Shown here: piece by piece, positions 17,277 to 24,752 of the stretch | How the letters are laid out: each line of letters begins with the position of its first letter | Position numbering within the stretch: the first letter of the stretch is position 1 | NCBI GenBank assembly: GCA_944388805.1 | Contig: CALXKE010000003.1 | Location: forward strand, 27,480-91,479 | Length of the DNA: 64,000 bases | DNA from: an uncultured Clostridia bacterium | GTDB lineage: Bacteria > Bacillota > Clostridia > TANB77 > CAG-508 | Direction: 5' to 3' | Notes under the pieces: model-generated | Told to the model about the DNA's origin: nothing | Databases searched by the model: none | The model's input: only the letters and a program-made list of their open reading frames with translations | Position numbers and translations under genes: made by a program

Positions 17277-17828
17277 TTAATGTAAATATTTTAATACTGA
17301 AAAAACTGTGTCTGCTATTAATATGCCTATAAATACAAAGCAAACAATTTTCTGAATATTATTGGTATTTCCTTTTGTTATCTTTTGGATTTTATCTTGT
17401 ATGTATGGGTGTAACTTTTCTAATAATATCAATCCTATAACACCCCAAAATATAGAATATAATAAACTAACTCTTCCTTGAATATTTAAGAAATCATTAG
17501 AATAATCCCACCATCTTAATCCAAATAACATTTCTAATATAAAAGAAACCATATATTCAAATAATGTAAATGCAATTGTAGCAATTAGAAATTTTAGAAG
17601 AGGCTTTTTATATAGTTTTTTTGTTGCCATTAATAATAAGACTGCTCCAAAACCATATATCGGACAAATTGGTCCAAATAAAAATCCTCTTTTTACAAAA
17701 TAACCATGTACAAACATAGCATAAATGGTTTCAATTAACCAGCCTAAAAAAGAATATATGAAAAAGTAGGTTATATATTCGATTATTTTATCTTTTGTTG
17801 TTTTGGCTAAGACTATTTTCTTTTCCAT
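17277..17828 (-). CDS. CmpB/DUF1113-type membrane protein, paralogue 3
   Basis: 183 residues, the shortest paralogue and close to the bare family domain: FIYSFLGWLIETIYAMF, RGFLFGPICPIYGFGAVLL, LRWWDYSNDFLNIQGRVSLLYSIFWG, six predicted helices. It lies 22 bp downstream of the TVP38-family gene and is probably cotranscribed with it from the promoter at 18626, which carries a BceR-type site. A role in envelope stress would fit, but no substrate is known. Confidence 0.85.
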   Translation of the reverse strand: MEKKIVLAKTTKDKIIEYITYFFIYSFLGWLIETIYAMFVHGYFVKRGFLFGPICPIYGFGAVLLLMATKKLYKKPLLKFLIATIAFTLFEYMVSFILEMLFGLRWWDYSNDFLNIQGRVSLLYSIFWGVIGLILLEKLHPYIQDKIQKITKGNTNNIQKIVCFVFIGILIADTVFSVLKYLH

Positions 17829-17850
17829 AAACTTCCCTCTTATTTCCTTT

Positions 17851-18582
17851 CTATTTTATATCTTCTTGTATTGATTTTAAAGCTTCTTCTGTGGTTTTAC
17901 TTTTATCAAACTTATTGATGATAAACACAACTACACCAACTAATAAAAATGTAATTGCATATATGACTAAGCTTGATTTCCAATCACCTTTCATCAATGT
18001 ATTTCCTGCAAATGTTGATGAAACTACTGATGGTAATCTAGCAAATGTAGATATTAATATCAAATGCAATGGTTTGATTGGTAACAATCCTGAAATATAT
18101 ACCAACAAATCTTTTGGTGTTCCTGGTATCATAAATAATATAATTAATATCCACTCAACTTTCTTTGGATTTTTAAATATTTTACTATTTTCAATTTTCT
18201 TTACTTTTTCTTCATCACAAAAGTCATATACAAATTTTCTCCCTAATTTTCTTACTAAGAAAAAGATTATTGTTGTAATAATACATACAGATATGGTAAT
18301 AAATAATAATCCACCCCAGCCACCATAGCACATACCTGCTAATATTTCTATTGGCTCTCCGGGTAATATAAATAAAAATATTTGCGCCACCTGAAGGCCA
18401 AATAACATTAATAACCCAATAAATCCTGAGTCGTTCACTTTATTTTTAAAAGCTTCTTGCCCTTCTACTGTACTTAGATTTTTCATCACTGGTATTAAAT
18501 AAACTAACATTCCTATAATAATTGCTACTGCAATGATTGTTAATATAATTCTAAATATTTTTACCTTTGCTTTTCTACTCAT
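17851..18582 (-). CDS. TVP38/TMEM64 family membrane protein (VTT domain)
   Basis: 243 residues with five or six helices. The VTT-domain core is visible: FILPGEPIEILAGMCYGGWGG (about 93-113), the polar IPGTPKDLLVYISGLLPI (about 152-169) and STFARLPSVVSSTFAG. Proteins of this and the related DedA group are proposed lipid scramblases or flippases in the cytoplasmic membrane. A DedA paralogue is encoded at 30079. The ATG follows AGAAAGGA. The promoter region carries an inverted repeat nearly identical to that upstream of the peptide-resistance ABC transporter. Confidence 0.88.
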   Translation of the reverse strand: MSRKAKVKIFRIILTIIAVAIIIGMLVYLIPVMKNLSTVEGQEAFKNKVNDSGFIGLLMLFGLQVAQIFLFILPGEPIEILAGMCYGGWGGLLFITISVCIITTIIFFLVRKLGRKFVYDFCDEEKVKKIENSKIFKNPKKVEWILIILFMIPGTPKDLLVYISGLLPIKPLHLILISTFARLPSVVSSTFAGNTLMKGDWKSSLVIYAITFLLVGVVVFIINKFDKSKTTEEALKSIQEDIK

Positions 18583-18625
18583 TTTTATCCTTTCTGTTTA
18601 TGTTAAAATAAACCATGACATATAT

Positions 18626-18631
18626 ATTATA
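18626..18631 (-). promoter_or_regulatory. Extended -10 promoter of the TVP38/CmpB operon
   Basis: TGGTATAAT on the minus strand is a perfect extended -10 box (TGnTATAAT); the -35 is poor, as expected for an activated promoter. Confidence 0.55.
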
Positions 18632-18674
18632 CCACATTTTTCCTAAAATGTATGCATTTTGCTATATTTTTGTC

Positions 18675-18688
18675 TTACATTTTTGTCA
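18675..18688. promoter_or_regulatory. BceR/YxdJ-type regulator binding site (candidate)
   Basis: On the minus strand TGACA-AAAA-TGTAA fits the inverted repeat TNACA-N4-TGTAA that I recall for BceR-like response regulators. The upstream edge of the -10 box is 44 bp away, against 45 bp at the transporter promoter. The same 14 bases TCTTACATTTTTGT occur in both sites. Confidence 0.55.
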
Positions 18689-18799
18689 CTTTTAGTATAT
18701 CAGCTATTTATTAAGTATTTTTTTACGAAATATTAAAATTTTCTTAAGATAGTTAACACTCATATTTTTAATTTATAAGAGTATTTTTTTCTATAGGAT

Positions 18800-18837
18800 G
18801 AAAAAGGATAAAGTACCTGCATACTCTATCCTTTTTA
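18800..18837 (-). terminator. Terminator of the GNAT gene
   Basis: GAAAAAGGATA and TATCCTTTTT, extended by AGTA/TACT, form the stem around CCTGCA, 8 bp after the acetyltransferase stop codon. Confidence 0.65.
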
Positions 18838-18845
18838 TAGATTTG

Positions 18846-19283
18846 TTATTCTTTTTTCCAAGTCATAACATATTCTTTCTCATTAAATTGTTCATTTAGC
18901 TGAATCTTGGTATTTCTAAATTGTAGATTTGAGAAAAATAGAATACCATTCATATTTTTTTCAAACACCTTCACAAAAAGTTCTGCATTTTCTTCTAAAT
19001 TATTTCTGTAATAATTTAGCAATTTTGTTCCAATTTCATGTCCTCTGTTTTCTTCTTTTACAAATATAGCCTTGATTTCATTCTCATTAACAGAAATAAA
19101 TCCTAAGACTTCATCATTTTCTACATAGACATAAGTTTTAAAATTTTCCAAGAAATCCACTTTTACTTGATTATAAATTTCTAACCAATAATCTTTCTCA
19201 ATAAAGCTATTAGCTTTGAAATTTCCTTTTACCCATATGGTCATGACTTTTGTTAAGTCTTCTTCTTTTATTTTTCTTATCAT
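18846..19283 (-). CDS. GNAT-family N-acetyltransferase
   Basis: A 145-residue acetyl-CoA-dependent acetyltransferase. The GNAT fold shows as IRKIKEEDL (strand 1), YVYVENDEVLGFISV (strands 3-4), IKAIFVKEENRGHEIGTKLLNYY (strand 4 and the pyrophosphate-binding loop, Q/RxxGxG/A-like RGHEIG) and MNGILFFSNLQF near the end. The start is ATG at 19283 after AAAGGTGATG; an upstream in-frame ATG at 19340 lacks this. The acceptor is unknown. The neighbour at 19351 is 68 bp upstream. Confidence 0.88.
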   Translation of the reverse strand: MIRKIKEEDLTKVMTIWVKGNFKANSFIEKDYWLEIYNQVKVDFLENFKTYVYVENDEVLGFISVNENEIKAIFVKEENRGHEIGTKLLNYYRNNLEENAELFVKVFEKNMNGILFFSNLQFRNTKIQLNEQFNEKEYVMTWKKE

Positions 19284-19350
19284 ATCATCACCTTTTTCCT
19301 TTGTTTTCCTTAATGTAACAGAAAAATGTGTATTTTTCAATATATTTTTG

Positions 19351-20172
19351 TTAAAATTTGGTGATTTCTATATTATGTTTTTTTATATTTGGTATATCCA
19401 TAAACCTTCCAATCCCATATCCTAAAATACTTTCTCCAGCTACTAATACTATTGAAATGATTACATTGAATTCCATTATAGCTCCCCATGAAATCATATA
19501 TATACTATATACTGCTAAAAGGACAATATAATTTACGAGTAAGAATTTTAAAAAATCAGAAGAGGATTTTTGTATTGTTTTTTCTTTTTCGATATAATAG
19601 CTAATTAATCCCACTAATCCTGTTCCTCCAAATACAACTAATATCATTACAGGAATCATTAGAAAAGGAGTTGTTAAAGTAAATACAATATTGCAAATAA
19701 TCATAAAAGTAAAAATAATCTTGTTCATAATAGAAATATTTGTATTTTTCCTATCTTTTTTAAAGTCTTTCCTTATTTTAATTGTATTTAGAATAAAAAT
19801 GATAATAAGAACAAATGTAATCCCTAAGTTTCTTATAGGAATATAAATGCCCTCTTCTTTTATTAAATTATCCTGCCAAGGAATACCTTCCAAATATAAG
19901 ACTTCTTTTTCTCCATCTTCATAATAAACTTCATAATGATTATTATCCCAGACTTCTTCATATATAATTTTCTTTACTTCACTATCTGTTTTAAAATTTT
20001 CCTCTCCTATATATGTATAAATCCTATCTTTATTACTCTTGTTTATATACAATTCATATTCTCCTGAATATCTTAATGTATAAGTTGAAAATACAAGTAT
20101 AAAAATGGCTAAAATCGAATTTAGTATTCCATATATGCTTCTCAAAGATTTCTCTTTTTTATTTTCTTCCAT
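19351..20172 (-). CDS. Membrane protein of unknown function
   Basis: 273 residues. One membrane segment at about 12-30 is followed by an outside domain of about 80 residues rich in Tyr, Asp and Glu (TYIGEENFKTDSEVKK, YYEDGEKEVLYLEG), then four or five helices between about 110 and 255. No motif I recognise. A 14-bp inverted repeat (TTGTAA-TT-TTACAA) lies 70 bp upstream. It may form an operon with the GNAT gene. Confidence 0.75.
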   Translation of the reverse strand: MEENKKEKSLRSIYGILNSILAIFILVFSTYTLRYSGEYELYINKSNKDRIYTYIGEENFKTDSEVKKIIYEEVWDNNHYEVYYEDGEKEVLYLEGIPWQDNLIKEEGIYIPIRNLGITFVLIIIFILNTIKIRKDFKKDRKNTNISIMNKIIFTFMIICNIVFTLTTPFLMIPVMILVVFGGTGLVGLISYYIEKEKTIQKSSSDFLKFLLVNYIVLLAVYSIYMISWGAIMEFNVIISIVLVAGESILGYGIGRFMDIPNIKKHNIEITKF

Positions 20173-20242
20173 AAACTCCTCCTTTATCCGTTATATATTA
20201 TTATTTTATGTTTGTCAATATTTTTTTGTTGTTTTTCAATAA

Positions 20243-20256
20243 TTGTAATTTTACAA
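20243..20256. promoter_or_regulatory. Inverted repeat upstream of 19351-20172
   Basis: TTGTAA-TT-TTACAA, a perfect palindrome in the intergenic gap. It is the reverse arrangement of the TNACA/TGTAA sites elsewhere and so probably a different operator, if functional. Confidence 0.3.
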
Positions 20257-20313
20257 AGTAATTAAGAAGTCCTAAACATATATTTAGGAATAATTATAAT
20301 TAGTTATAAAAAA

Positions 20314-20342
20314 AAGAAGATATGCAAAAATATATCTTCTTA
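20314..20342 (-). terminator. Terminator of the transporter operon
   Basis: AAGAAGATAT pairs with ATATCTTCTT (loop GCAAAA-type) 5 bp after the glycosyltransferase 51 stop; the minus strand continues with a run of T. Confidence 0.75.
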
Positions 20343-20347
20343 AAATT

Positions 20348-21043
20348 CTATTTTTCTTCATATATTGTATCTGCTTCTTCTTGTGTTAAATATTTATATT
20401 TCACCATTTTATTTAATACTTGTTTTTGTCTTTGTTTTGCAAGCTTTGGATTAACAGTTGGTGCATATACACTTGGTGCATTTGGTATTCCTGCAAGCAT
20501 AACACATTCTCCATCTGTCATTTCATTTGGCTCTTTTCCAAAATATCCTCTTGAAGCCTCTTTTACCGTATCATATCCATCACCAAAATAGCTAGTATTT
20601 AAGTACAATTCTAAAATTTCTTCCTTACTTAAATTTCTTTCTAAATTAAATGCCATAAACATTTCTGCAATTTTTCTAGTCATCTTTTTTTCTTGTGTAA
20701 AATATATATTTTTTGCCAATTGTTGTGTAATGGTACTTCCACCTTCTACATAACTCATTGCTTTGATATCATTGATAAATGCTCTTCCAATGGCAATGAC
20801 ATCAATTCCTGGATGTTGATAAAATCTATGATCTTCTACACTAATAACAGCATCTAAATAAATTTGTGGTAGTTCTGAAAGTTCTGTATAATTTTCTTTT
20901 TCTTGTATTTGTTCTATTTTTTCTTCAAGTGGTGTATTTTCTATTGCTTCCTTATACATGCTATATCCATTTCCTACAAACAATAAGGCAATACTTAATA
21001 AGATTAATACTATCAAAAATACAACTTTAAAAAATACTTTCAT
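20348..21043 (-). CDS. Monofunctional peptidoglycan glycosyltransferase (GT51)
   Basis: 231 residues with an N-terminal membrane helix (about 4-25) and a GT51 domain that polymerises lipid II outside the membrane. Visible motifs: catalytic E70 in ISVEDHRFYQHPGID, GGSTITQQLAKN (101-112), ERNLSKEEILELYLNTSYFG and the late NAPSVYAPTVNP. No transpeptidase domain follows, so it is shorter than class A PBPs. It is the last gene of the YxdLM-YxeA-like operon (40 bp from yxeA), which suggests wall repair is induced together with peptide detoxification. Confidence 0.92.
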   Translation of the reverse strand: MKVFFKVVFLIVLILLSIALLFVGNGYSMYKEAIENTPLEEKIEQIQEKENYTELSELPQIYLDAVISVEDHRFYQHPGIDVIAIGRAFINDIKAMSYVEGGSTITQQLAKNIYFTQEKKMTRKIAEMFMAFNLERNLSKEEILELYLNTSYFGDGYDTVKEASRGYFGKEPNEMTDGECVMLAGIPNAPSVYAPTVNPKLAKQRQKQVLNKMVKYKYLTQEEADTIYEEK

Positions 21044-21082
21044 TTTACCACCCCATTTCTTTTTACATTTATTTTTTCATAT

Positions 21083-21436
21083 TTATTCTACATTCATTGC
21101 TGTTTTAACTTCATCTGGTAAATCATCTGTTTGAACTTCTCTCCAGTTTACTACTCCTCTCATTTGCATTACATCTAATTCTAAATATGCTCCTTCTCTT
21201 AATTCTCTACTAGTTTTAAATTGTACTTCTTTTTCTTTTCCATTTTTATTATAAGCTGTTAATGTATATTGGTATTTCATATCATCTGTTCCAGAAACTT
21301 CTTCCATTTTCGTATTATCTATTTGCGTATAATATTGGTCTTTATGTACTACTAAGAAGTAATATGTTCCAATCATCAAAGCAATTATAATAATGACTGC
21401 AATAATAATCGGTAATTTTTCTTTAAAATCTTCCAT
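21083..21436 (-). CDS. YxeA-family (DUF1093) small membrane/secreted protein
   Basis: 117 residues: one N-terminal membrane segment (about 10-29), then an extracellular beta-rich domain with YYTQID, YQYTLTAYNKNGKEKEVQFKT and REGAYLELDV, typical of YxeA. In Bacillus subtilis yxeA closes the yxdJKLM-yxeA peptide-sensing operon; the order here is the same. It starts 3 bp after the permease stop. The role is not established; it may aid the transporter. Confidence 0.85.
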   Translation of the reverse strand: MEDFKEKLPIIIAVIIIIALMIGTYYFLVVHKDQYYTQIDNTKMEEVSGTDDMKYQYTLTAYNKNGKEKEVQFKTSRELREGAYLELDVMQMRGVVNWREVQTDDLPDEVKTAMNVE

Positions 21437-21439
21437 CTT

Positions 21440-23536
21440 TTATTCCTCCTCTTTAATAATGTTCTTGCTACCAATATATGTTGCTAAGAAATATAAACCA
21501 TAGATAACACCAATAATAACTGCTGTTGCTATTACAGAAGGTAATAAATCACTTGGAGAGGCTAATGCAGCAAGCATTGATAATATAAATTTAATTCCAA
21601 ATATAGAATGTATAATCGCAAGAGCTAATGGTAACATGAAAAATATAAATATTTGTCTAAATAATGCTTGATTGATCATCTTTTCATCACAACCAATTTT
21701 TCTTAAAATTGTATATCTTTGTTTGTTATCAGAACTTTCTGTCAATTGTTTTAATGCTAAAATGGCAGAACTTGCAATTAAGAAGATAACTCCTAGATAA
21801 ATGGCAATAAATATAATAATCGTTGCTAATCCTTTACTTGCTTCTATTAAACTAATTTTTGTCATGCCCTCTAGTTCTATACCTTTTTGTTCTAAGTTTT
21901 CCAAAAAGGTATTGTTATTTGTTTCTGATAATGTTTTTTCTATTTCTTCTTTTTCTTCATCAGTTTTAGCATTATAATTTGCTGCTAAAAATTCTTCTTC
22001 TTTCCATTCTTCTTTTAATTCAAAATTATCTGGAACTAATATAATTCCTGTATTTACATGACTTGCAGACATTTCAATAAATCCACTCTTACATTCATTA
22101 TATTTAGCATGTAAAGTTTTTCCTTCAATTTGTACTGTTGAATTTTGTTTTAATGCTTGATTTCTTAATTCTGTCATATTATCAAAATCGCAAAGGACAA
22201 TATATTCATCTTCGTTTAAGCTATATTGTTCTTGTCCATAAAGTTCTGCAATTTTATTATAATCAGATACTTTGATAATTTCTTCTGGTAAATCATACAT
22301 AAGCATTGAAAATTGTGCTTTTGCTTGTTCATAATAAGTTCCTAAACTATATTTTAAAGTCCATTCTGGAATTGTATAAACTGAAATTTCTACTATATCT
22401 TTTAAATTATTCATATCATAACCATTGGTTTCTAATGTGTAACTAACTGGTTGTTTTGAATCTTCAATTTGCTCTTCTGTAGGATATATCATCTGACCTG
22501 TATAAGAATCTTCATAACTTTGTGGTAAATTTGCTGTTTTATATAAATTGACATCTACTGGTGTCATTTCTTGCAATTCTGAATCCATTGTTGTTTGGAT
22601 AGATAAACTACTAGATAAGACACTTATGGTCATAAATAGCATTAAGCAAATTACAGACATACTAATAACGGTTGTATTAATCTTATTATTCAATTGTCTT
22701 AATACAAACATATTGGTTCCTTTAAGATATATTTTTTTACTTGTTTGTATCATTCTTAGTATAAATCCTGATAAAGACCAAAATACGCCTATTGTTCCTA
22801 CAATTCCCATTAAAATTGGTACTAACATTTTTTCTTCTGTATTTAATTCATAGATGCCACCTGTAACTATATAATATGCATATCCTAATAATCCTGCTGA
22901 AATTAAGAATACAATAATAGAAATGATTGGATTTTTTATTTTTACCTTTTCATTTTTTCTAACAGCTGTTAATAAATTAATTAATTTGTATCTTGAAATA
23001 GTAAGTGTATTAAATATCATAACTGCTAAATACATAACGGCAAAATAAATACATGTTTTAATACAAGCATCTTTTGAAAATACAAAGGTAAATTCACTCA
23101 TATCTGCTTGAAAAAGTTTGGCTACTAGTATAGACATAAATTGTGAGCCAAATACACCTATAAAAATACCAACAATTAATGAAATGATTCCTACTAATAT
23201 GGTTTCTATCAATATAATTTTGGATATTTGTCTTCTTCCCATTCCTAATGTCATATAAACACCAAATTCTCTTTTTCTTCTATTTACTAAGAAATTATTG
23301 GCATATACAATTAAAAATCCAAGTACAATGGCAATAAATACAGATACCATTCCTAACATACTAATCATGAGTTTTATCATATCTCTTGTAGATTCAGATA
23401 CTTCTAACATAGCTTGTTGACTATCTAAAGAGTTAAACATATAAAAGATTGCTACACCTAATACTAATGTTAAAAAATAAATGGCATAATCTTTAAAACT
23501 CTTTTTCATGTTTTTAACAGATAATTTAAATAACAT
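21440..23536 (-). CDS. BceB/YxdM-type ABC transporter permease (FtsX family)
   Basis: 698 residues. Layout: helix 1 (about 17-37), helices 2-4 with FtsX motif NNFLVNRRKREFGVYMTLGM (about 80-100), helices 5-7 to about 310, a large extracellular domain of about 250 residues (about 311-560), and helices 8-10 with YTILRKIGCDEKMINQALFRQ. Ten helices and a big loop before helix 8 are the signature of BceB-like permeases, which bind peptide antibiotics or their lipid II complexes and signal to a partner histidine kinase. It overlaps the ATPase gene by 11 bp. Confidence 0.93.
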   Translation of the reverse strand: MLFKLSVKNMKKSFKDYAIYFLTLVLGVAIFYMFNSLDSQQAMLEVSESTRDMIKLMISMLGMVSVFIAIVLGFLIVYANNFLVNRRKREFGVYMTLGMGRRQISKIILIETILVGIISLIVGIFIGVFGSQFMSILVAKLFQADMSEFTFVFSKDACIKTCIYFAVMYLAVMIFNTLTISRYKLINLLTAVRKNEKVKIKNPIISIIVFLISAGLLGYAYYIVTGGIYELNTEEKMLVPILMGIVGTIGVFWSLSGFILRMIQTSKKIYLKGTNMFVLRQLNNKINTTVISMSVICLMLFMTISVLSSSLSIQTTMDSELQEMTPVDVNLYKTANLPQSYEDSYTGQMIYPTEEQIEDSKQPVSYTLETNGYDMNNLKDIVEISVYTIPEWTLKYSLGTYYEQAKAQFSMLMYDLPEEIIKVSDYNKIAELYGQEQYSLNEDEYIVLCDFDNMTELRNQALKQNSTVQIEGKTLHAKYNECKSGFIEMSASHVNTGIILVPDNFELKEEWKEEEFLAANYNAKTDEEKEEIEKTLSETNNNTFLENLEQKGIELEGMTKISLIEASKGLATIIIFIAIYLGVIFLIASSAILALKQLTESSDNKQRYTILRKIGCDEKMINQALFRQIFIFFMLPLALAIIHSIFGIKFILSMLAALASPSDLLPSVIATAVIIGVIYGLYFLATYIGSKNIIKEEE

Positions 23537-24293
23537 CGTTCAAATCACCTCCAAGAAGTGTTTGTACTTCAATTATCTTTTCAAAGAATTGTTTTCTAGT
23601 ATCTTCTCCTTTTACTAGTTCATTAAAGATTTTTCCATCTTTAATGAAAATAATTCTATCTGCATAACTTGCTGTAAAGGCATCATGTGTAACCATTAAA
23701 ATGGTTGCTCCTAGATTTTGATTTAAATGTTCAAATGTTTCCAATAATTGTCTTGCGGATTTACTATCTAATGCACCTGTTGGTTCATCTGCCAAGACCA
23801 TTTTAGGATTTGTAATAATGGCCCTTGCTGATGCTACTCTTTGTTTTTGTCCTCCTGATATTTGATATGGATATTTATTTAAAATATTTGAAATTTCTAA
23901 TTTTTCCGCTACTTCTTTTACTTTTTTATCAATTTCATGTGCATTTACTTTTTGAATAGTTAATGCCAAAGCTATATTTTCATAAGCAGTTAATGTATCT
24001 AATAAGTTAAAATCTTGAAATATAAATCCTAATTCCTCTCTTCTAAATTTGTTTAACTTATTTCCTTTTAGTTTGGTAATATCTTGATGATTGATGATAA
24101 TGTTTCCTGCTGTTACTCTATCAATTGTTGAAATACAATTTAAAAGTGTTGTTTTTCCTGATCCTGATGCGCCCATGATTCCAACAAATTCTCCTTCTTC
24201 TACATTAAAGCTAATTCCTGCAATGGCTTTTGTTAAATTTGATTTGTTTCCATAGTATTTTTCTATGTTTTTGACTTCTAATACATGACTCAT
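23526..24293 (-). CDS. BceA/YxdL-type ABC transporter ATPase
   Basis: 255 residues, MacB/BceA-type ATPase. Walker A GASGSGKTT (about 40-48), Q-loop FIFQDFNLLDTLTAYEN, signature ISGGQKQRVASARAI (about 145-159), Walker B MVLADEPTGALDSKSA, H-loop MVTHD. It powers the permease encoded next. The operon has its own promoter (24482-24510), a BceR-type site and a 120-bp palindromic repeat between start site and ribosome-binding site (AGAAAGGAAT). Confidence 0.95.
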   Translation of the reverse strand: MSHVLEVKNIEKYYGNKSNLTKAIAGISFNVEEGEFVGIMGASGSGKTTLLNCISTIDRVTAGNIIINHQDITKLKGNKLNKFRREELGFIFQDFNLLDTLTAYENIALALTIQKVNAHEIDKKVKEVAEKLEISNILNKYPYQISGGQKQRVASARAIITNPKMVLADEPTGALDSKSARQLLETFEHLNQNLGATILMVTHDAFTASYADRIIFIKDGKIFNELVKGEDTRKQFFEKIIEVQTLLGGDLNDVI

Positions 24294-24324
24294 TTAATTT
24301 CATTCCTTTCTTTAGGCACAAATT

Positions 24325-24446
24325 ACTTGGAAAAGAATTGTGCTTTTGGCTAGGCAGACAAGTCCAAAATCAATGAGGCGTGCTTTTGCACGTTGATTTG
24401 ATTTTGGATGAAGTCTAACAACGCCAAAACGCAATTATTTTTCAAG
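24325..24446. repeat. Family A long palindromic leader element, copy 1
   Basis: Outer arms ACTTGGAAAAGAATTGTGC (24325) and GCAATTATTTTTCAAG (24431-24446) with TTTTGGC/GCCAAAA; inner arms CCAAAATCAA (24364-24373) and TTGATTTTGG (24398-24407), then CGTGC-TTTT-GCACG at the tip (24379-24392). It ends just before the tail TTTGTGCCTAAAGAAAGGAAT (read on the minus strand), which supplies the ribosome-binding site of the ATPase gene. Confidence 0.75.
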
Positions 24447-24481
24447 CTTGTAAACCTCCATTTATCTTTTATTCTATATTT

Positions 24482-24510
24482 ATTATACGGCTTATTCTTT
24501 TTTCTTTCCA
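24482..24510 (-). promoter_or_regulatory. Promoter of the ABC transporter operon
   Basis: TGGAAA (24505-24510), 17-bp spacer, perfect TATAAT (24482-24487). The weak -35 fits an activated promoter. The transcript would carry a leader of about 180 nt containing the family A element. Confidence 0.65.
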
Positions 24511-24531
24511 TTGTTTAATCTTACATTTATC

Positions 24532-24545
24532 TTACATTTTTGTAA
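24532..24545. promoter_or_regulatory. BceR/YxdJ-type regulator binding site (candidate)
   Basis: TTACA-TTTT-TGTAA, a perfect fit to TNACA-N4-TGTAA, 45 bp upstream of the -10 box. A second half-site CTTACAT lies 11 bp away (24520-24526 and 24531-24537 are direct repeats). The response regulator at 27338 is the natural partner. Confidence 0.65.
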
Positions 24546-24548
24546 GGT

Positions 24549-24690
24549 AATTGTGCGTTAACGAAATCAAAGATTTCGACGCACACATGTGAAGACTGCT
24601 TCGCAGTACTTCACAAATATAGGAAGCCTACCTTGTTGTATACGAAAAAATCCACATAGGGTCAAGATAAAAGTCGATTTCCTATACAAT
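24549..24690. repeat. Tandem hairpins, related to the intergenic repeat families
   Basis: First hairpin: TGTGCGT/ACGCACA plus CGAAATC/GATTTCG (24552-24585). Second: GTGAAG-CTGC/GCAG-CTTCAC (24587-24617). Then TTGTATA (24635) and TATACAA (24683) can pair across a loop, ending TATACAATAAAG, a tail shared with 39248 and 6371. No gene is visible. Confidence 0.55.
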
Positions 24691-24696
24691 AAAGAA

Positions 24697-24726
24697 AAGG
24701 TAAGATATTTTTTGTATCTTACCTTT
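24697..24726 (-). terminator. Terminator of the higBA operon
   Basis: AAAGGTAAGATA and TATCTTACCTTT form a perfect 12-bp stem with loop TTTTTTG-type, 27 bp after the antitoxin gene. A degenerate copy lies at 26262-26298 on the other side of the cassette. Confidence 0.7.
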
Positions 24727-24752
24727 AAACAATCTATCTCTTTTTTATTAAT

